A stretch of DNA of 64,000 nt from an uncultured Clostridium sp. (GCA_900543695.1 UQSG01000001.1:201383-265382), one strand, 5' to 3'. Numbered from the stretch's first letter, positions 54,798 to 63,900 are shown. Numbers and translations: made by a program. Notes: generated by a model from the sequence alone, not told the origin.

Positions 54798-55810
54798 TTC
54801 AATATTTCACCAATTAAAATTTTTTTAAATTCAGAAAACGGAGCTCCATTTTCTTCTTTATAAAGCAGGCCCGCGGCTCTCTTGTGTCCGCCGCCGCCAA
54901 ACTGTGACGCTACGGCCGCCACGTCGCAATGATTGTCAGAGCGAAGACTGATCCGAAACTCACGCGCAGTTTTTCCTGGCTTGACAAAAATGCCGACGCT
55001 GACCTCCTCGATACACCGCAAAAACGGAGCGAAGCTTTCCAGGTCGTCGTCCGTCGCTCCGACAGCTTCCATTTCTTCCCTGGTAATCTGAAGGAAGGCG
55101 ACGCGCCCTTCTCCGTAGTATTCGATCTTTTGGTATGCGGCGGCCTTTAAAGCAACCTCGCTTTTTCTCTGGTTTTCGTAAAGCTCAGAATACTGCCATG
55201 CCATATTTCCTGCGATTCTGATCAGCTCCGCCGCAATCGCATGCGTTTCGGCCGTAACGCTGGCATATGCAAAGCAGCCCGTATCCGTTAGAATTCCGGC
55301 GTAAATACATTCCGCGATTTCCTTCAGATACGGCGCCCGCCGATAGTCCTCATACGTCTGGATCAACTCCCAGATTCCTTCCGCCGCTGCCGCCCATCCG
55401 GTGCTGCACACCGTTATCGGTGCAAACGTAGCATCCGAAATATGGTGATCGATTCGAATCTGTCCTTTTGCACGGTAAAAAAGCTCCTTGCGATTTCCCA
55501 TTCGCTTTTCATCGCTCGTATCCACCGCGATCGCCAAATCGTGCTCCGGCAGTTCCGACTCTGCGTCGGGCTGCCATACGGAGAATTGTACGCCTTCCGG
55601 AAGCCTGTCGGAACGATAAAGAAACGACAGATTTCCGGGAGGCAATTCTTCCGAAAAAATATTGACGGTTTTGCCCTGTCCGCACAAAAAATACGCAAGG
55701 CCAAATGCGGAGCCCAGAGAATCGCCGTCAGCGTGTATATGCGGAAGCAGCAAAATATGCTCTGCCTCAGATATGGCTTTCCGAACCTGCTTCCAGTCCT
55801 GCATCAGCAT
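54785..55810 (-). CDS. nrnA: DHH/DHHA1 phosphoesterase, NrnA-like oligoribonuclease
   Basis: 341-residue DHH-family hydrolase: HIHADGDSLGS, AVDTSD, RIDHH and C-terminal DHHA1 FGGGGHKRAAG. NrnA removes short oligoribonucleotides and pAp or cleaves cyclic-dinucleotide products. ATG 55810 follows AAGGA by nine bases. Position between rbfA and truB is the normal Bacillota order. Confidence 0.92.
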   Translation of the reverse strand: MLMQDWKQVRKAISEAEHILLLPHIHADGDSLGSAFGLAYFLCGQGKTVNIFSEELPPGNLSFLYRSDRLPEGVQFSVWQPDAESELPEHDLAIAVDTSDEKRMGNRKELFYRAKGQIRIDHHISDATFAPITVCSTGWAAAAEGIWELIQTYEDYRRAPYLKEIAECIYAGILTDTGCFAYASVTAETHAIAAELIRIAGNMAWQYSELYENQRKSEVALKAAAYQKIEYYGEGRVAFLQITREEMEAVGATDDDLESFAPFLRCIEEVSVGIFVKPGKTAREFRISLRSDNHCDVAAVASQFGGGGHKRAAGLLYKEENGAPFSEFKKILIGEILKWMG

Positions 55811-55830
55811 CACCCGTTTTCCTTGTTCCG

Positions 55831-56175
55831 TTACGGATTCTTTGTCAGCTCATCGATCTTTCTGGCCATATAAGAACCGTATTCGATAGAATCATCCAAT
55901 ACAAACGTCAGCTCCGGGAGCGTCCGTATAATCATTTTCTGTCCAAGAGCCTTCCTGATAAAGCCGCCCGAGCCGCGCAGCGCTGCGAGCGCCGCTTTTT
56001 TTTCTTTCTCGCCAGCGTAAATACTAATATAAACCTTTGCGTATTTCAAATCCTTTGCAAGTTTTATATTCGTAACGCTCGTTACGGTCGGGATGCGCGG
56101 ATCCTTGAGATCGTTCCGGAGAATGTCACTCAATGCCCTGCGCATTTCTCCCGCAATCCGTTCAGTCCTGTCCAT
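55831..56175 (-). CDS. rbfA: Ribosome-binding factor A
   Basis: 114-residue KH-like factor for 30S maturation with the conserved opening RTERIAGEMRRALSDIL and DPRI...VTSV. Starts inside the end of infB (14-base overlap). Confidence 0.94.
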   Translation of the reverse strand: MDRTERIAGEMRRALSDILRNDLKDPRIPTVTSVTNIKLAKDLKYAKVYISIYAGEKEKKAALAALRGSGGFIRKALGQKMIIRTLPELTFVLDDSIEYGSYMARKIDELTKNP

Positions 56176-59116
56176 TCCTTTTAACCTCTTCCATCACATA
56201 GCATTCTATGGTGTCGCCCTCTTTGATATCATTGAATTTCTCAAAGGAGAGGCCGCATTCGAAGCCCTGCTGAACTTCTTTTGCATCGTCTTTAAAGCGT
56301 TTCAGAGAAGCCAGCTTTCCTTCGAATATGACAATGCCGTCCCGTACGATCCGCGCCTCCGAATTCCGGACGATTTTTCCGTTTGTGACATACGCGCCGG
56401 CGATCGTACCGACTCCGGAAACCTTAAACGTCTGCCGCACCTCCGCATGGCCGAGAACGCTCTCCTTGAGCTCCGGCTCCAGCAGGCCCGCCATTGCGGC
56501 TTTAATATCGTCGATTGCATCATAGATCACTCGGTAGAGCCTGATGTCTACGCCTTCCGCCTCCGCATGCTCTGCGACGTTCGCACCGGGCCTGACGTTA
56601 AATCCGATAATAATCGCGTTTGATACGGAAGCAAGCTGTACGTCCGATTCCGTAATCGCTCCTACGGCTCCGTGTACGATCTTAATGCGGACCTCGTCGG
56701 TGCTCAGCTTTGCAAGAGACTGTTTTACGGCTTCTACGCTGCCCACCACGTCGGCCTTGACGATGATGTTCAAATCCTTTACATTCCCCTCCTGGATCTG
56801 AGCGAACAGATCATCAAGGGATACTTTGTTATGCGCCTGCATTGTTTTTTCTCTTTGCTCGCTTCGCCTGGTATCGATCAGATGTTTCGCTACGCGTTCA
56901 TCCTTGACGGCGTAGAACAGCTCGCCCGCTTCCGGAACCTCGGGAAGTCCTGTAATTTCTACCGGCGTTGACGGCGTCGCTTTTTTGAGGGCGTTTCCTT
57001 TATCATCCGTCATTGTACGGATTCTTCCGAACGTCGTTCCGGATACGATGGCATCTCCCGGCTTCAGCGTTCCTCTTTGAACAAGAAGCGTTGCGACAGG
57101 GCCTTTGTTTTTATCCAGCTTTGCCTCTATGATCGTTCCCTTGGCCTGCCGCTCCGGACTTGCCTTCAGCTGCAGGATGTCGGCAGACAGAAGAACGGTC
57201 TCCAGCAGAAGCTCGATGTTCTCGCCCGTTTTTGCCGAAACCGGCACAAACGGCACGTCTCCGCCCCATGCCTCGGCCACAACCTCGTGTTCTGCAAGCT
57301 CCTGCATAACTCTGTCAACGTTTGCGCCGGGTTTATCTATTTTGTTCACTGCAACCACAATTGATACGTTCGCTGCTTTTGCGTGATTGATCGCCTCGAC
57401 GGTCTGCGGCATGACGCCGTCGTCCGCCGCCACGACAAGGATCGCGACGTCCGTTACCTGCGCGCCTCTGGCACGCATGGCCGTAAACGCCTCATGGCCC
57501 GGCGTATCCAGGAAGGTGATCTTCCGGTCATTGATCCGCACCATATAAGCGCCGATGTGCTGGGTAATGCCGCCTGCTTCTCCGGCAGTAACGCTCGTTT
57601 TCCGGATCGCGTCCAGAAGCGACGTTTTTCCGTGGTCTACATGTCCCATGACAACAACCACAGGCGGCCGTTCCACCGCCGTTTCATCGTTTTCCGTGTC
57701 ATCCTGATCGTCGAACAGAATGTCCTCATCCGTAATCACGACCTCCTGCTCCGCAGTGATATTAAACTCGCTCGCGATCAGGGCTGCCGTATCGAAATCG
57801 ATTACCTGATTTTGGTTTGCCATGACGCCCATCAGCATCAGCTTTTTAATGACATCCGCCGAGGATTTTTTGATTCTTTCAGCAAAATCCTTGACCGTCA
57901 TGGATTCCGGCAGCTTTACGTTGGTAAGCACTGCGATGACCGGCTGCGTCTTTTGCGACGCCACAAATTCGCGCGCCTTTTTCATGAGGTCTTTCTTCGG
58001 CTTTGCGCCCTTCTTCGGAACATTGTGATCCACGTCGTAAGATACTCTATATTCGTCGTTATAAATTTCGGACACACCGATCTTTTCGCCTACGAATTTC
58101 CTGGCGGACTTATATTTATCTTTCTGTAAGCTCTGCGCGCTTTTGGCCGTTTCCTTCCGCCCGTCTTTTTTGGAGAACTTATCGGACTCGCGTTCCTGCT
58201 GCTTTCCAATCATTTTTCCCGCATAATCGCGCTTTACTTCCTGTGAAACCGCGGCAGGATCCATGGAGGGAATCAGCGGTGCCGACGCTTTTTTATGGTT
58301 TTCGCGCGGTTCCCTTTTCTGAGGAAGCTCCTTGCGTTCCCGTACCGTCCGCTGCGCGGGTTCCTGTTTTACGGGCATTTCGATCTGCGGAGCCGGCTCC
58401 TCTTCCAGCTCGATTTCGATGACCTCCGAATATTCATATTGTTTAAATACAAATTTTTCTTCCTTCCGCTGCGCCGCAGTCTGTTCCGTCTCGCCGGCTT
58501 TTGTCTCCGGTTCCGCATCCGGTACGGGCTCCGGATCTTTTGGTTTTCTTACGTCTTCTTTTTTGACGCGCTTTACCCGTCTGACCGTAGGCTCGGAGGG
58601 AGCGGCTTTTACCGGCTCCGGGGTTTCCTGCGGCGCCTGCGCCGCTTTCGGTTCCGGATCCGGTTCCTGCTTTGTCTCCGTCAGATCTGAAGCGTACAGA
58701 TCCTCTATAGACTCCGTCCTCACCTCGTAGCCGGAACGAAGTCCCGAGCCCGCCTCACGGCTCTGACGTTTTTTAGGCTGAACGTTTTTACCCTGCGGCT
58801 TCTGAGCCTGCACGCCCGCATCGGAAGAACTGTTATCTACAATAATCCGTCGGACGATCACGCCGGAAGATTTTCCCTGCGTCTGCTGTTCCTTCTGTGC
58901 GACTATTTTTCTGGCCGCCGGATCGTCCTGAGAATTTTCCGTGTTTTTTTCCGAATGGAATCCGGTATGCTCGTAAAACTTCTGAAGCTCGTCATCTTCC
59001 AATACGCTCATATAGCTTTTGTTCTCAATGCCCATTTCCTTCAGCATTTCCAATATTCTCTTACTCGTGGATTTGAGCTGTTTTGCAAGCTCATGTACTC
59101 TGATTTTATTATCCAA
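56162..59116 (-). CDS. infB: Translation initiation factor IF-2
   Basis: 984-residue IF-2, delivering initiator tRNA. About 490 residues of N-terminal region, rich in Glu, Pro, Lys and Gln, precede the G domain (G1 GHVDHGKT near 491), then domains II to IV. The best start is TTG 59116: AGGAGG is eight bases upstream, and the protein then begins DNKIRVHELAKQL, like other IF-2 proteins. An ATG 27 bases upstream would add nine residues. It overlaps ylxR by 8 bases. Confidence 0.95.
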   Translation of the reverse strand: MDNKIRVHELAKQLKSTSKRILEMLKEMGIENKSYMSVLEDDELQKFYEHTGFHSEKNTENSQDDPAARKIVAQKEQQTQGKSSGVIVRRIIVDNSSSDAGVQAQKPQGKNVQPKKRQSREAGSGLRSGYEVRTESIEDLYASDLTETKQEPDPEPKAAQAPQETPEPVKAAPSEPTVRRVKRVKKEDVRKPKDPEPVPDAEPETKAGETEQTAAQRKEEKFVFKQYEYSEVIEIELEEEPAPQIEMPVKQEPAQRTVRERKELPQKREPRENHKKASAPLIPSMDPAAVSQEVKRDYAGKMIGKQQERESDKFSKKDGRKETAKSAQSLQKDKYKSARKFVGEKIGVSEIYNDEYRVSYDVDHNVPKKGAKPKKDLMKKAREFVASQKTQPVIAVLTNVKLPESMTVKDFAERIKKSSADVIKKLMLMGVMANQNQVIDFDTAALIASEFNITAEQEVVITDEDILFDDQDDTENDETAVERPPVVVVMGHVDHGKTSLLDAIRKTSVTAGEAGGITQHIGAYMVRINDRKITFLDTPGHEAFTAMRARGAQVTDVAILVVAADDGVMPQTVEAINHAKAANVSIVVAVNKIDKPGANVDRVMQELAEHEVVAEAWGGDVPFVPVSAKTGENIELLLETVLLSADILQLKASPERQAKGTIIEAKLDKNKGPVATLLVQRGTLKPGDAIVSGTTFGRIRTMTDDKGNALKKATPSTPVEITGLPEVPEAGELFYAVKDERVAKHLIDTRRSEQREKTMQAHNKVSLDDLFAQIQEGNVKDLNIIVKADVVGSVEAVKQSLAKLSTDEVRIKIVHGAVGAITESDVQLASVSNAIIIGFNVRPGANVAEHAEAEGVDIRLYRVIYDAIDDIKAAMAGLLEPELKESVLGHAEVRQTFKVSGVGTIAGAYVTNGKIVRNSEARIVRDGIVIFEGKLASLKRFKDDAKEVQQGFECGLSFEKFNDIKEGDTIECYVMEEVKRNGQD

Positions 59117-59417
59117 CGGCGCCACCTCCTGATTTGCTGCCATCTGCTTCCGTTCTCTTCTCAAACTGCGTTCTGAGCGCTTCGTAGGTCGCTGCTCCGA
59201 CTTCCGTTTCAAATTCCCTGCTCAGCTTGTTTCCTTTTATCATTTTTTCAAAGCACCCGGCATCTGCACACACATAAGCGCCTCTTCCGTTCAGCTTTCC
59301 GGTAAAATCCAGGCAAATCTGTCCTTCCCTGCTTCTGACGATGCGCAGCAGATCTTTTTTGGGCTTTGATTCGTAGCACCCGACGCATCTGCGCATCGGA
59401 ATTTTTTTCTGCTTCAA
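59109..59417 (-). CDS. ylxR: YlxR/RnpM-family protein
   Basis: 102-residue YlxR (DUF448) protein with RRCVGCYESKPK and GRGAYVC motifs; in Bacillus the family member modulates RNase P. It begins at TTG 59417 after an AAGGAA site. Lies between nusA and infB as usual, but no ylxQ (L7Ae-like) gene follows. Confidence 0.9.
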   Translation of the reverse strand: MKQKKIPMRRCVGCYESKPKKDLLRIVRSREGQICLDFTGKLNGRGAYVCADAGCFEKMIKGNKLSREFETEVGAATYEALRTQFEKRTEADGSKSGGGAVG

Positions 59418-59437
59418 ACCATGTCACTTCCTTACAC

Positions 59438-60601
59438 TTACAGCAAATCCGGATCAAACTCGCCGTTCTCATCGTACGGATTGATCGCCGCGTCAGCCTC
59501 CTCTGTGTCGTTAAACAGCTCTTCCTCTACGCTGGCGCGTACCTGCGCTTCGCTCTTGATATCGATTTTCCAGCCCGTCAGCTTTGCCGCGAGCCGGACG
59601 TTCTGCCCTTCCCTCCCGATTGCAAGGGACAGCTGGCTGTCCGGTACAATCGCCGTTGCGGATTTATCCTCTTCATTAATAAATACGCGGAGCGCCTTAG
59701 CGGGACTCAGACTGCTCGCAATCAGATCGTCCGCATACGGACTCCATTTGATAATGTCGATCCGTTCTCCTCTGAGTTCGTCAACGATCACCTGTACGCG
59801 CAGACCCTTCTGTCCGACGCAGGCTCCGACCGGCTCTATATTTTCATCTCTGGAGTATACTGAAATCTTGGTTCTGGAGCCCGGTTCCCTGGCAATATTC
59901 ATGATTTCAACGATTCCATCGTGAATTTCAGGAACCTCCAGCTCAAACAGACGCTTTACGAGGTTCGGATGGCTTCTCGAAATCATAACGCACGGCTCCT
60001 TGCTTTTATAGCCTTTATCCCTGACCTCCAGCACGTATGCCTTGATTCTGTCGTAAACCTTATACTGCTCCGTCTCCACCTGTTCTGCTGGGAGAAGAAT
60101 TCCCTCGATCTGGCCGAGATCGACGTGAATGATTCGCTCCTTTTTGCCGTCCCTGTTCTCCCGCATTTCAATTCTCTGAATCGTGCCCGTCACGACGTCT
60201 TTTTCTTTTGCCCGAAATTGATCGTATACTCTTGTACGTTCTTCTTCCCGGAGCTTTTGTATGATGATTTGCTTCGCTTTCTGCGCGGCGAGCCGCCCGA
60301 AATTCTTCGGCGTGATTTCAAATTCCGCGATGTCCCCGATTTCAAATTCGGGATCAATCTTTCTGGCCTCCTCAAGGGACAGCTCCGTCGTGTCGTTTTC
60401 CATTTTTTCTACGACTTCTTTTTGAGCGTAGACCTTGATGTCCCCCGTCTCCCGGTTAAATTCAACCCTTGTGTTGCCTTCCGTTTCCGATTTTCCGTAG
60501 GATGCATTCAGCGCCTCTTCAATTGCGGCAATGATGACTTCGCGGTCAATTCCTTTATCCTTTTCCAGCTCGTCGAGAGCATACAGCAGTTCAGCACTCA
60601 T
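59438..60601 (-). CDS. nusA: Transcription termination/antitermination factor NusA
   Basis: 387 residues: N-terminal domain (ELLYALDELEKDKGIDREVI), S1 domain (VTGTIQRIEMRE), two KH domains (PGSRTKIAVYS-like to GQNVRLA). Bacillota-type length with no acidic C-terminal repeats. The start at 60601 gives the family-typical MSAELL; an ATG 12 bases upstream is only one base from GGAGG. Confidence 0.95.
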   Translation of the reverse strand: MSAELLYALDELEKDKGIDREVIIAAIEEALNASYGKSETEGNTRVEFNRETGDIKVYAQKEVVEKMENDTTELSLEEARKIDPEFEIGDIAEFEITPKNFGRLAAQKAKQIIIQKLREEERTRVYDQFRAKEKDVVTGTIQRIEMRENRDGKKERIIHVDLGQIEGILLPAEQVETEQYKVYDRIKAYVLEVRDKGYKSKEPCVMISRSHPNLVKRLFELEVPEIHDGIVEIMNIAREPGSRTKISVYSRDENIEPVGACVGQKGLRVQVIVDELRGERIDIIKWSPYADDLIASSLSPAKALRVFINEEDKSATAIVPDSQLSLAIGREGQNVRLAAKLTGWKIDIKSEAQVRASVEEELFNDTEEADAAINPYDENGEFDPDLL

Positions 60602-60623
60602 TGTTTCGTTCATACCTCCATTT

Positions 60624-61085
60624 TTAATTCCAGATAATCGTTCTTTTAACGAGCGATACGTCCTTCACCGGAAATCGCAGCTCGCTGCCATTTTCCAGAA
60701 TGACGATTTCCCCGTTTTCCCGTCCCTTTAATTTCCCGGTAAAAATTTTGCCGCCGTCGGCAGGCGCATAAAGATGCACTTCTACATCTTCTCCCTGGTA
60801 ACGTTCAAAATCCCGATCCGTTTTGAGCGGCCGGTCGAGCCCCGGAGAAGAAACCTCGAAGAGGTATTTCCCCTTTATCACATCGGCTTCGTCCAAAAGA
60901 TCGTTCAGCGCCTCGCTTACCAGCTGGCAGTCGTCAAGCGTAATGCCGCCCTGCTTATCAATATAAAGCCGCAGATACCAGTCTGAACCTTCCTTGACGT
61001 ATTCGGCCTCAAGCAGTTCGATTCCCGCGTTTAAGCGCTCGATCACGGGCTCTGCAAGCGATCTGACCGTGTCGGCAATTTTCAT
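60624..61085 (-). CDS. rimP: Ribosome maturation factor RimP
   Basis: 153 residues with the typical RimP sequence (LYIDKQGGITLDDCQ, FEVSSPGLDRPL). It helps 30S assembly. First gene of the super-operon, 10 bases before nusA. The leader contains a hairpin (61125-61148). Confidence 0.94.
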   Translation of the reverse strand: MKIADTVRSLAEPVIERLNAGIELLEAEYVKEGSDWYLRLYIDKQGGITLDDCQLVSEALNDLLDEADVIKGKYLFEVSSPGLDRPLKTDRDFERYQGEDVEVHLYAPADGGKIFTGKLKGRENGEIVILENGSELRFPVKDVSLVKRTIIWN

Positions 61086-61124
61086 ATTCCATCCACCTCC
61101 GACGCAAAATATGCCTGTAAAACG

Positions 61125-61148
61125 AAAGAGTGGGAAATCCCACTCTTT
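61125..61148 (-). promoter_or_regulatory. rimP leader hairpin, candidate attenuator
   Basis: AAAGAGTGGG (61125-61134) pairs perfectly with CCCACTCTTT (61139-61148), four-base loop, about 40 bases upstream of rimP. A few T residues follow on the minus strand. Hairpins of this form before rimP recur in Bacillota. It may also end the HAD gene transcript. Confidence 0.6.
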
Positions 61149-61175
61149 GCGCTGAAAACACCAGATTGCGGCTCT

Positions 61176-61204
61176 ATTATAAGAAACTTACCCGTCGGTG
61201 TCAA
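61176..61204 (-). promoter_or_regulatory. Consensus promoter of the rimP-nusA-infB operon
   Basis: TTGACA (61199-61204) and TATAAT (61176-61181) on the minus strand with a 17-base spacer, a perfect sigma-A match. Its -35 lies inside the end of the HAD phosphatase gene. Confidence 0.85.
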
Positions 61205-61850
61205 GTATAATTTTTTGAATTTCTGCCGGCGAGGAGGCGATTTTGTCCGCGCCCGCCTCTTCCAATTCTCTTCCCTGCGCGTAACCGTAAGCAGCCCCCA
61301 CCGTTTTCAGGCCAAATCGCCGGGCTGCCAGAACGTCGAATTTCCTGTCTCCGACCATCACGGCATTGCGATTGTCTCCCAGCCGGGCGAGCGCCATGCG
61401 CAGTACGTCCTCCTTTTCTACGCATTTACCCTCCAGATCGCTTCCTTCGATGACAGTAAAATATTCTGTCAGCCGGTACTCGTCAAGGATTTGGCGTACG
61501 AAAACGGCGGGCTTTGAAGACGCGACTGCAAGAATTCTGCCGTTTGCTTTTAACGCGGCTAGCAGCTCATGGACGCCCGGATACAGCGTGTTTTCATGGA
61601 CGCCGAGAACCTCGTACCGTTCCCGGTATTTTTCGACAAGCCGTCTGCCCTCCGCTTCCGTGCAGCCTGTAAGCTCCCGAAAAGACCAAAGAAGCGGCGG
61701 GCCGATGAACCATTCGATTTCCGAGGGCTCCGGAGTGGGATATCCAAGCTTGCGCAGCGCATAGACGGCGCTGCCCGTAATACCCGCTCTGGGATCCGTC
61801 AGCGTGCCGTCCAAATCAAAAATAACATAACGACAGTCGCGGAATTTCAT
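61188..61850 (-). CDS. HAD-superfamily phosphatase (phosphoglycolate phosphatase-like)
   Basis: 220 residues of HAD subfamily IA, motif I VIFDLDGTLTDPR, motif II ASSKP, motif IV MVGDRKFD. Closest to phosphoglycolate/pyrophosphatase PpaX-like enzymes; substrate unknown. Overlaps the acyl-CoA synthetase stop by four bases (ATGA). Confidence 0.87.
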   Translation of the reverse strand: MKFRDCRYVIFDLDGTLTDPRAGITGSAVYALRKLGYPTPEPSEIEWFIGPPLLWSFRELTGCTEAEGRRLVEKYRERYEVLGVHENTLYPGVHELLAALKANGRILAVASSKPAVFVRQILDEYRLTEYFTVIEGSDLEGKCVEKEDVLRMALARLGDNRNAVMVGDRKFDVLAARRFGLKTVGAAYGYAQGRELEEAGADKIASSPAEIQKIILDTDG

Positions 61851-63571
61851 TTTCCTGCATCCTTTTTCCGGTCGTTTTCACGGATTTCCACACGGCGAAT
61901 TTTTCCGCTGATCGTTTTAGGCAACTCTGTCACAAACTCGATAATGCGCGGATATTTGTAAGGCGCCGTAGCTTTTTTTACATAGTTTTGAAGCTCCTTT
62001 TTCAGCTCCTCGCTGGCTTCGTAGCCGCGTGCCAGAACGATCGTCGCTTTTACAAGCTGGCCGCGCAGGTCGTCCGGGACGCCCGTCACCGCGCATTCCA
62101 GCACGGAGGGATGCTCCATGAGCGCCGATTCGACTTCAAACGGTCCGATGCGGTAGCCCGAGCTTTTGATGACGTCATCTTTTCTTCCGACATACCAGTA
62201 ATACCCATCCTCATCTTTATAGGCGAGGTCCCCCGTATGATAAAATCCGTCGTGCCACACTTCGCGCGTCAGCTCTTCGTCTTTATGATATCCCTTAAAC
62301 ATTCCGACCGGTTTTCCTTTTGAAGTATTAATGACGATTTCACCGACTTCGCCGGGATAACAGCTCCTGTAATCGTTGTCTACGATGTCCACATCATAGC
62401 ACGGCGACGGCTTTCCCATGGAGCCGGGCTTGATCTTCATCCAGGGGAAGGTACAGACAAGCGCTACCACCTCGGTTTGTCCGTAGCATTCGCGCAGCTT
62501 GAGGCCCATGGCTTTGTAGATCTGATTGTATACCTCCGGATTGAGGGCTTCTCCGGCCACCGTGAGTTCCTGAAGCGACGACAAATCATACTGCGAAAGA
62601 TCCTCTTTGATCATAAAGCGATAGATCGTAGGCGGCGCGCAGAATGTCGTCAGCTTGTATTTTGACATTTTGCCGAGCAGATCCGGCGGGTTGAATTTTT
62701 CCATGTCATATACAAAGATTGTGGTCTCTCCGAGCCACTGCCCGTAAAGCTTTCCCCATACGGCTTTCGCCCATCCCGTTTCCGCGACGGTCAAATGCAA
62801 GCCTTTTTCTTTGACGCTGTGCCAATAGCCTGCCGTGATGATATGTCCCAGCGGATAGGAAAACGTGTGTACTACCATTTTAGGGTATCCGGATGTGCCG
62901 GACGTAAAATACAGCAGCATATTGTCTTCATTTTGCGCGTCTTCATCCCCCTGCGGCCGCTGGAAGTCCTCGCTCTGTGCCTCTACGGCCTCGTCCAGAT
63001 CGATCCAGCTTTCCAAGCGCCCTTCCTCGCGCATTTTCGCTTGCTCCGCTTCTTTTTGCTTTTTGCTGCCGTTCGTGTAAAATTTTAATTTCAGCGTCGG
63101 CGAATCTTTCTGGGCGATATCCACCTGTTTTGGAAAATCATGGTCTGTTGTGCAGATTACCGCTTTGACGTCGGCTCGGTTACATCTGTATACAATATCC
63201 TTTGCCGTAAGTAAATGGGTGGCTGGTACCGCCACGGCGCCTATTTTGTGGAGCGCCATGATGACATACCAGAACTGGTAATGTCTTTTGAGAACGAGCA
63301 TGACGGAATCGCCTTTTTTGATACCCATATTTTTGAATAAATTCGCCGCCTTGTCGGAATATCTTTTCATATCAGCAAAGGTGAATATTTTTTCATCATT
63401 TTCTTCGTTGCACCATACGAGCGCCTGTTCCCCCGGCTTGTCTTTTGCCAGTTGATCCAATACGTCGTATGCAAAATTAAACTTTTCCGGCACGCAAATT
63501 CGGAAATTTTCCTTGAAGTCTTCATAGGATGTAAAATCTGTTCTGTTTACATATTTCTCAAATATCGCCAT
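61847..63571 (-). CDS. AMP-forming acyl-CoA synthetase (AcsM-like)
   Basis: 574-residue ANL-superfamily enzyme that activates a carboxylic acid with ATP and CoA. Core motifs are YFTSGTSGYPKMV (P-loop), YGQTEVV, HTGDLAYKDEDGYYWYVGRKDD (A8) and the C-terminal catalytic Lys in KTISGKIRR. Medium-length/short acyl or branched acids are plausible substrates. The ATG at 63571 is used because the upstream in-frame extension runs through the T-box leader. A T-box precedes it, so it is controlled by uncharged tRNA. Confidence 0.88.
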   Translation of the reverse strand: MAIFEKYVNRTDFTSYEDFKENFRICVPEKFNFAYDVLDQLAKDKPGEQALVWCNEENDEKIFTFADMKRYSDKAANLFKNMGIKKGDSVMLVLKRHYQFWYVIMALHKIGAVAVPATHLLTAKDIVYRCNRADVKAVICTTDHDFPKQVDIAQKDSPTLKLKFYTNGSKKQKEAEQAKMREEGRLESWIDLDEAVEAQSEDFQRPQGDEDAQNEDNMLLYFTSGTSGYPKMVVHTFSYPLGHIITAGYWHSVKEKGLHLTVAETGWAKAVWGKLYGQWLGETTIFVYDMEKFNPPDLLGKMSKYKLTTFCAPPTIYRFMIKEDLSQYDLSSLQELTVAGEALNPEVYNQIYKAMGLKLRECYGQTEVVALVCTFPWMKIKPGSMGKPSPCYDVDIVDNDYRSCYPGEVGEIVINTSKGKPVGMFKGYHKDEELTREVWHDGFYHTGDLAYKDEDGYYWYVGRKDDVIKSSGYRIGPFEVESALMEHPSVLECAVTGVPDDLRGQLVKATIVLARGYEASEELKKELQNYVKKATAPYKYPRIIEFVTELPKTISGKIRRVEIRENDRKKDAGK

Positions 63572-63616
63572 ACCTTTTATCAACCTTTCTTTTTGTTTTC
63601 GTTGTGGGCAATAAAA

Positions 63617-63646
63617 AATCCTCGTCTCACAGCTGAGACGAGGATT
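63617..63646 (-). terminator. Intrinsic terminator of the T-box leader
   Basis: A 13-bp perfect stem with CAGC loop (plus strand) and six T on the minus strand; the attenuator used when the tRNA is charged. Confidence 0.85.
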
Positions 63647-63844
63647 CAACTCCATCGTTATACCACTCAATTTACTGTCCTTCTCCGGATTCAAAAAAAC
63701 TAAATCCTCGCATGTAACGGTGCTTTCCGGAAATACTTACTCATACTTTCAGCATTTCAGCTCAGGAGTGATTTGTCTTAATATGACCGCCATCGGTTTT
63801 CACCAACCACCGACTCTCTGCAGGCTCCGTATTCAGACCTGTCT

Positions 63845-63864
63845 CCGTCAAAGCTTTTTGACGG
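63845..63864 (-). other. Hairpin at the 5' end of the T-box leader
   Basis: CCGTCAAA and TTTGACGG (63845-63852, 63857-63864) form an 8-bp perfect stem close to the predicted transcription start; its role is unclear. Confidence 0.5.
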
Positions 63865-63869
63865 GGGCA

Positions 63870-63898
63870 ATATTACCATACAAAATTTAAAAAGTCAA
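63870..63898 (-). promoter_or_regulatory. Promoter of the T-box/acyl-CoA synthetase transcript
   Basis: TTGACT (63893-63898) and TAATAT (63870-63875) on the minus strand with 17-base spacing. Confidence 0.7.
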
Positions 63899-63900
63899 AC

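Larger units (their letters stand above)
63613..63865 (-). promoter_or_regulatory. T-box riboswitch, possibly isoleucine-specific
   Basis: Minus strand: distal stem I signature with GAGAG and loop GGTTGGTGAA (63793-63820 region), a stem I 3' side ending CTCCTGAGC, the T-box motif GAGTGGTATAACG (63656-63668) and a 13-bp terminator hairpin (63617-63629/63634-63646) with T run. TGGT fits a tRNA with discriminator A. The likely specifier is ATC (Ile) in AAATCACTCC, but this assignment rests on alignment by eye. It should allow readthrough into the acyl-CoA synthetase gene when the cognate tRNA is uncharged. Confidence 0.8.
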
